In this document: positions 4,030-7,747 of the stretch, piece after piece
How the letters are laid out: every line of letters begins with the position of its first letter
Numbering within the stretch: the stretch's first letter is position 1
NCBI GenBank assembly: GCA_947594085.1
Contig: CANQEB010000106.1
Span: 1 to 7,747 of the forward strand
DNA length: 7,747 nt
Origin: an uncultured Lachnospiraceae bacterium
Lineage (GTDB): Bacteria; Bacillota; Clostridia; Lachnospirales; Lachnospiraceae
Reading direction: 5' to 3'
Notes under the pieces: model-generated
Seen by the model: the letters and a program-made list of their open reading frames with translations, nothing else
Told to the model about the DNA's origin: nothing
The model's database searches: none
Program-made: the position numbers and the translations under genes

Positions 4030-6840
4030 ATGGAAGAACAAGCAGGAAAAACAAGAAAAAAGCATATTTGTCTGGGGATTTTGGCCCATGTTGATGCTGG
4101 AAAGACGACGCTCTCAGAGGGAATTCTGTACTTGTCCGGGAGTATCCGAAAGCTCGGGAGAGTAGACCATCAGGATGCATTTTTGGACAATTATGCGCTG
4201 GAGCGGGCGCGCGGCATTACAATTTTCTCAAAACAGGCGGAATTGATGCTTACGGATCTTCCGGTGACGTTGGTGGATACGCCGGGGCATGTAGATTTTT
4301 CGGCGGAGATGGAGCGGACACTGCAGATTTTGGATTACGCGATTCTCGTGATCAGCGGGGCAGACGGTGTACAGGGACATACGGAGACGCTATGGAGGCT
4401 ACTGGAACGGTATGAGATTCCGGTCTTTCTTTTTATCAACAAGATGGATCAGGAGGGAACGGACCGCGCTGCGATTTTGGAGGAGTTAGAAAGGCGCCTC
4501 GACAGTCGATGTGTCGACTTTGGCCCTGCAGATGCGTGGACGAAGGTCGGGGATGCTCCCGAAGAGGTGACGGAGTCGGGGCAAAAGAAGCAGGATCCAC
4601 ATATGGTTCGGGATATGGTTTCCAAAGAGTTCTGGGAAACGCTTGCGATGTGCGACGAAACTTTGCTGGACAGCTACATGGAAAACGGGGCGCTGGACGT
4701 GAGCGAGATCGCGGGCGCGGTCGCCATGCGCAAGGTGTTTCCGTGTTATTTTGGCTCTGCGCTAAAGCTGGAAGGAGTGCAGGAGCTGCTGGATGGGATC
4801 CGAAGGTTTAGCGTGCGGCCTGCATATTCGCAGGAATTCGCGGCGCGCGTGTTCAAGATTACGCGGGATACACAGGGAAATCGGCTGACGCACATGAAGA
4901 TCACGGGCGGTTCGCTGCGCGTGAAGGCGTCTCTTGCCGGACGCCACAGGGATTCCGGGGAAGACTGGGAGCAGAAGGTGGACCAGATTCGGATCTATTC
5001 CGGGAATGGATTTCGGGCGGTTCCGGAGGCGGAGGCCGGGACGGTCTGTGCGGTGACAGGTCTGGAATATACTTATGCCGGGGAAGGTCTCGGTGCGGAG
5101 ACCGAGGCTGAGCTTCCTCTGCTGGAGCCGGTGTTGTCCTACCGAATTGAATTGCCGCCGGACTGCGATGTCCACCATACATTTCTGAAGCTGCGCGAGC
5201 TCGAGGAAGAGGAGCCGCAGCTTCATCTGGTGTGGAGAGAGCAGCTGAATGAGATTCATGCCCACCTGATGGGTGAAGTTCAGACGGAAGTGCTGAAAAG
5301 CCTGATTCGGGAACGGTTCGGGATCTGGGTGGAATTCGGGCAGGGAAATATCGTATACAAGGAGACAATCCGCAGTGCGGTGGAGGGGATGGGCCACTAT
5401 GAGCCCCTGCGCCACTATGCGGAGGTGCATCTGTTGTTGGAGCCGGGCGAGCGGGGAAGCGGTTTGCAATTCGATAGCCGTTGCAGCGAGGATATTTTGG
5501 ATCGAAACTGGCAGCGTTTGATTCTGACACACTTGGATGAGAAACAACATCGCGGGGTGCTCACAGGCTCTGAGATCACGGACATGCGTATTACGCTTCT
5601 CGCCGGCAGAGCACATTTGAAACACACAGAGGGCGGGGACTTTCGTCAAGCGACCTATCGGGCGGTTCGCCATGGCTTGAAATGTGCAGAGAGCGTTCTG
5701 CTGGAGCCGGTCTATGCATTTCGGCTCGAGCTGCCGTCGGAGTCGGTTGGCCGCGCGATGACAGACATCCAGAGGATGAATGGAAGCTTTGCTCCGCCGG
5801 AGATCGACGGGGAGATGGCGGTTCTGCTTGGGAAGGCTCCGGTGTCTGAGATGTGGGGGTATCAGACGGAGCTTTTGGCGTACACGAAAGGTCGGGGCAG
5901 GCTGTCCTGCACACTCAGCGGATATGAGGAATGCCACAACGCACAGGAGGTTATCGACGCGATCGGCTATGACTCCGAGGCGGATTTGGACAACCCGACG
6001 GGTTCTGTTTTCTGTGCGCATGGAGCCGGATATGTCGTGAGTTGGGAGCATGTACAGGATTATATGCATGTGGACAGCGGGTGGAGGCCGGGAACGGAAG
6101 CGCGCGAAGCGGGACAAAATCCGGATGCGTTCGAAAGGAACGAAAGCGGGCAGTCCGCCGGCGGCTATGCGGACGACAAGGAGCTGGAGGAGATCTTCGT
6201 GCGCACTTACGGTACGGCGTCACAGGAACGCAGGCATTACACGAAGAGCCGTCGCGTGGAGGCGCCGGGGAGCGCGAAGCCATCGAAGCAGGAGGAGATG
6301 GATGAGTATCTGCTTGTGGACGGTTACAACATCATTTTCGCCTGGGATGAGCTGAAAGAACTCGCAAAAGAGTCAATCGAGGGGGCCCGGGGCAGGCTTG
6401 CGGATATCCTCAGCAATTATCAGGGCTATCGAAACATCCACATTATATTGGTCTTTGATGCGTACAAGGTTGAAGGCGGTCGCGGTGAGGTGTTGAAGTA
6501 TCACAATATCCACATCGTCTACACGAAGGAGGCCGAGACGGCGGATCAGTATATCGAGAAGACGGCGCGTGTCATAGGCAGGAAATATCATGTGACAGTG
6601 GCGACATCCGACGCGCTGGAGCAGATCATCATCCTCGGCGCGGGTGCATCGCGGATGTCGGCGGACGGCCTTCATGAAGAGGTCGAGCTTGCAAATCAGG
6701 AGATGCGCAAGGATTATCTTCAGAAGCCATCCGGCACTAAGCACCGGCTGTTCGACGAGCTGGACGAGCCGCTGCGCAATTTCCTTGAGGAGCTTCGCTT
6801 AGGACGGAAAACGCTTGAACGGTCGGGCGGGACAGAGTGA
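4030..6840 (+). CDS. TetM/EF-G-like ribosomal GTPase fused to a YacP/Rae1-type NYN endoribonuclease
   Basis: The 936-residue protein joins two ribosome-acting modules. Residues 11 to about 260 are a translational GTPase domain with AHVDAGKTT (19-27), RGIT (61-64), DTPGH (83-87), NKMD (137-140) and GSA (242-244). EF-G-like domains II to V follow to about 640, including GEVQTEVL and a domain IV start at VYKETI. The nearest known group is the TetM/TetO ribosomal protection family, but the domain IV tip reads HLKHTEGGDF instead of TetM's YSPVSTPADF, so tetracycline resistance is doubtful. An extension (about 640-683, GSVFCAHGAGYVVSWEHVQDYM) and a charged linker lead to residues 758-936, which resemble B. 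subtilis Rae1/YacP throughout (LLVDGYNIIFAW, VFDAYKV, ETADQYIEK, VATSD) and keep its acidic residues D764, D810, D839 and D861. Rae1 cuts mRNA in the ribosomal A site during translation. Acting on stalled ribosomes is inference. A GTG at 4009 would add seven residues. Confidence 0.92.
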   Translation: MEEQAGKTRKKHICLGILAHVDAGKTTLSEGILYLSGSIRKLGRVDHQDAFLDNYALERARGITIFSKQAELMLTDLPVTLVDTPGHVDFSAEMERTLQILDYAILVISGADGVQGHTETLWRLLERYEIPVFLFINKMDQEGTDRAAILEELERRLDSRCVDFGPADAWTKVGDAPEEVTESGQKKQDPHMVRDMVSKEFWETLAMCDETLLDSYMENGALDVSEIAGAVAMRKVFPCYFGSALKLEGVQELLDGIRRFSVRPAYSQEFAARVFKITRDTQGNRLTHMKITGGSLRVKASLAGRHRDSGEDWEQKVDQIRIYSGNGFRAVPEAEAGTVCAVTGLEYTYAGEGLGAETEAELPLLEPVLSYRIELPPDCDVHHTFLKLRELEEEEPQLHLVWREQLNEIHAHLMGEVQTEVLKSLIRERFGIWVEFGQGNIVYKETIRSAVEGMGHYEPLRHYAEVHLLLEPGERGSGLQFDSRCSEDILDRNWQRLILTHLDEKQHRGVLTGSEITDMRITLLAGRAHLKHTEGGDFRQATYRAVRHGLKCAESVLLEPVYAFRLELPSESVGRAMTDIQRMNGSFAPPEIDGEMAVLLGKAPVSEMWGYQTELLAYTKGRGRLSCTLSGYEECHNAQEVIDAIGYDSEADLDNPTGSVFCAHGAGYVVSWEHVQDYMHVDSGWRPGTEAREAGQNPDAFERNESGQSAGGYADDKELEEIFVRTYGTASQERRHYTKSRRVEAPGSAKPSKQEEMDEYLLVDGYNIIFAWDELKELAKESIEGARGRLADILSNYQGYRNIHIILVFDAYKVEGGRGEVLKYHNIHIVYTKEAETADQYIEKTARVIGRKYHVTVATSDALEQIIILGAGASRMSADGLHEEVELANQEMRKDYLQKPSGTKHRLFDELDEPLRNFLEELRLGRKTLERSGGTE
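6298..6837 (+). other. NYN (YacP/Rae1-like) nuclease domain within the fusion, with possible internal start
   Basis: This 180-codon segment covers the whole nuclease module and is close to the 170-residue length of stand-alone B. subtilis Rae1. The conserved aspartates are the Asp of VDGYN (codon 6319-6321), of VFDAY, of ETAD and of TSD. AGGAGG (6290-6295) stands directly before an in-frame ATG (6298-6300) at the domain boundary, which could allow some independent translation of the nuclease. The spacing of 2 nt is shorter than usual, so this is tentative. The domain assignment itself is firm. Confidence 0.85.
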
Positions 6841-6905
6841 GTAAATGTCGGCTAGCCCTCGCCTGGGCGTAAACAGCAAAATAAATCGTAACTTTTGAAT
6901 AAAGA

Positions 6906-6924
6906 AACGGTAGCGAAAGCCGTT
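6906..6924. repeat. Inverted repeat upstream of the sugar kinase promoter
   Basis: AACGG (6906-6910) and CCGTT (6920-6924) form an inverted repeat with a 9-bp centre, which can also fold as AACG-GC-GAAA-GC-CGTT with a GNRA-type loop. It covers the place where a -35 box would sit for the -10 at 6934-6939, so it could be an operator for the kinase gene. No U-run follows, so it is not a convincing terminator for the fusion gene. Confidence 0.35.
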
Positions 6925-6930
6925 AAATAA

Positions 6931-6939
6931 TGGTATACT
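6931..6939 (+). promoter_or_regulatory. Extended -10 promoter for the FGGY kinase gene
   Basis: TGG-TATACT (6931-6939) is an extended -10 element with five of six -10 consensus bases. The -35 position (about 6911-6916, TAGCGA) is poor, which is common for extended -10 promoters. Transcription would begin near 6946, leaving a leader of about 46 nt. The 151-bp gap (6841-6991) otherwise shows no clear terminator for the fusion gene. Confidence 0.5.
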
Positions 6940-6991
6940 GAACTAAAAATGGCGCGAAGTCCGACAGAAAATGAACGGGAGGGTTACAGCA

Positions 6992-7747
6992 ATGAGTGTA
7001 GATGTAAACAAGGCAAAAAGTGTAATTGAGAGCGGCAAAGCGGTGCTCGGTATCGAGTTCGGTTCAACGAGGATCAAGGCGGTGCTGATCGATGAGAACA
7101 ACGCTCCGATCGCATCCGGCAGTCATGAGTGGGAGAACCAGCTGGTGAACGGGATCTGGACTTACAGTCTCGATGCGATCTGGAAAGGCTTGCAGGATTG
7201 CTACGCAGACATGCTCGCGGACGTGAAGAAGCAGTATGGAGTCGATGTAGAGAAGCTTGCCGGAATTGGTTTCAGCGCGATGATGCATGGCTATATGGCA
7301 TTCAACAAGGAAGATGAGCTGCTGGTGCCGTTCCGCACCTGGAGGAACACGATCACGGGACAGGCTTCCGCGGAGCTGTTCGATCTGTTCAACTACAACA
7401 TTCCGCAGAGATGGAGCATCGCGCATCTGTATCAGGCGATTCTAAACGGCGAGGAGCATGTGAAGGAGATTACCTTCTTCACGACGCTTGCGGGCTATAT
7501 TCACTGGCAGATGACGGGGCAGAAGGTGATCGGCGTCGGCGACGCGGCCGGCATGTTCCCGATCGATATTGAGACGAGAGATTACAATAAGACCATGATC
7601 GCGAAGTTTGACGAGCTCGTGGCGCCGAAGGGCTATCCGTGGAAGCTTGAGGAGATTCTGCCGAAGGTACTGCTGGCCGGTCAGGACGCGGGTACATTGA
7701 CCGAGGAGGTCACAGACATCAAGGAATCTGTGACCGGCAGGAACGTG
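6992..7747 (+). CDS. FGGY-family carbohydrate kinase, N-terminal 252 residues (3'-truncated by window edge), xylulokinase-like
   Basis: The predicted enzyme phosphorylates a sugar or polyol with ATP in the cytoplasm. The frame is open from the ATG to the window edge. GGGAGGG (6977-6983) ends 8 nt before the ATG, a clear ribosome binding site. The N-terminal FGGY fold shows the first phosphate-binding loop [16 protein letters not shown] (residues 19-34), [14 protein letters not shown] (92-105), which corresponds to the QMHG region of xylulokinases, FRTWRNTIT (114-122) in place of the LWNDTR substrate loop, [12 protein letters not shown] (137-148), and [19 protein letters not shown] (181-199), matching the D-A-S-G segment of the family. 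FGGY kinases are about 500 residues, so half is missing, including the C-terminal ATP-binding lobe. The substrate cannot be named: the WRN in place of WND and the missing half leave xylulose, ribulose or another sugar open. No partner genes are visible. Confidence 0.88.
   Translation, partial: MSVDVNKAKSVIESGKAVLGIEFGSTRIKAVLIDENNAPIASGSHEWENQLVNGIWTYSLDAIWKGLQDCYADMLADVKKQYGVDVEKLAGIGFSAMMHGYMAFNKEDELLVPFRTWRNTITGQASAELFDLFNYNIPQRWSIAHLYQAILNGEEHVKEITFFTTLAGYIHWQMTGQKVIGVGDAAGMFPIDIETRDYNKTMIAKFDELVAPKGYPWKLEEILPKVLLAGQDAGTLTEEVTDIKESVTGRNV

Noticed and set aside
4762..6117. 451-residue minus-strand ORF antisense to the fusion gene
   Set aside because: The product is rich in Arg, Pro, His and Cys without recognisable domains, typical of the antisense of a GC-rich coding region.
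6850..6870. GCCC/GGGC hairpin after the fusion gene as an intrinsic terminator
   Set aside because: The stem is only 4 bp and an A-rich stretch, not a T-run, follows.
6900..6930. CcpA catabolite (cre) site upstream of the kinase
   Set aside because: The best stretch, GAAAGCCGTTAAA, breaks the invariant central CG spacing of the cre consensus.

Overview
The window reads as a chromosomal segment of an anaerobic Bacillota bacterium, most likely a Clostridia member of the Lachnospiraceae type. This is inferred from strong GGAGG ribosome binding sites, a consensus SigA promoter, the rplM-rpsI pair with an intrinsic terminator, and protein sequences that resemble that group. No search was run, so the genus is unknown. 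The layout looks like ordinary chromosome: there are no insertion sequences, phage genes, CRISPR arrays, tRNAs or rRNAs.

Layout: (1) 1-872 (+) is the C-terminal half of aspartyl-tRNA synthetase, cut by the left edge. (2) 873-1258 is a 386-bp gap holding a strong hairpin after aspS, a perfect-consensus promoter with an upstream A-tract, and a leader of about 250 nt with mutually exclusive pairings. (3) 1259-2096 (+) is the rplM-rpsI operon (ribosomal proteins L13 and S9), ended by a terminator at 2136-2173. (4) 2310-3788 (-) is a membrane-bound diguanylate cyclase with a Cache-type sensor, convergent with rpsI. (5) 3789-4029 is a very AT-rich divergent intergenic region with promoters in both directions and several inverted repeats. 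(6) 4030-6840 (+) is a 936-residue fusion of a TetM/EF-G-like ribosomal GTPase and a C-terminal YacP/Rae1-type NYN endoribonuclease. (7) 6841-6991 is a short gap with an extended -10 promoter. (8) 6992-7747 (+) is the N-terminal half of an FGGY-family sugar kinase, cut by the right edge.

Most of the window concerns translation: tRNA charging, two ribosomal proteins, and a predicted factor that should act on the ribosome. The fusion protein is the most notable item. It joins a GTPase of the class that enters the ribosomal A site with a nuclease of the class that cuts mRNA in the A site, which suggests a one-polypeptide ribosome-rescue or mRNA-surveillance factor. The TetM-specific tip of domain IV is not conserved, so I would not call it a tetracycline-resistance gene. 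The cyclase and the sugar kinase look functionally unrelated to it.
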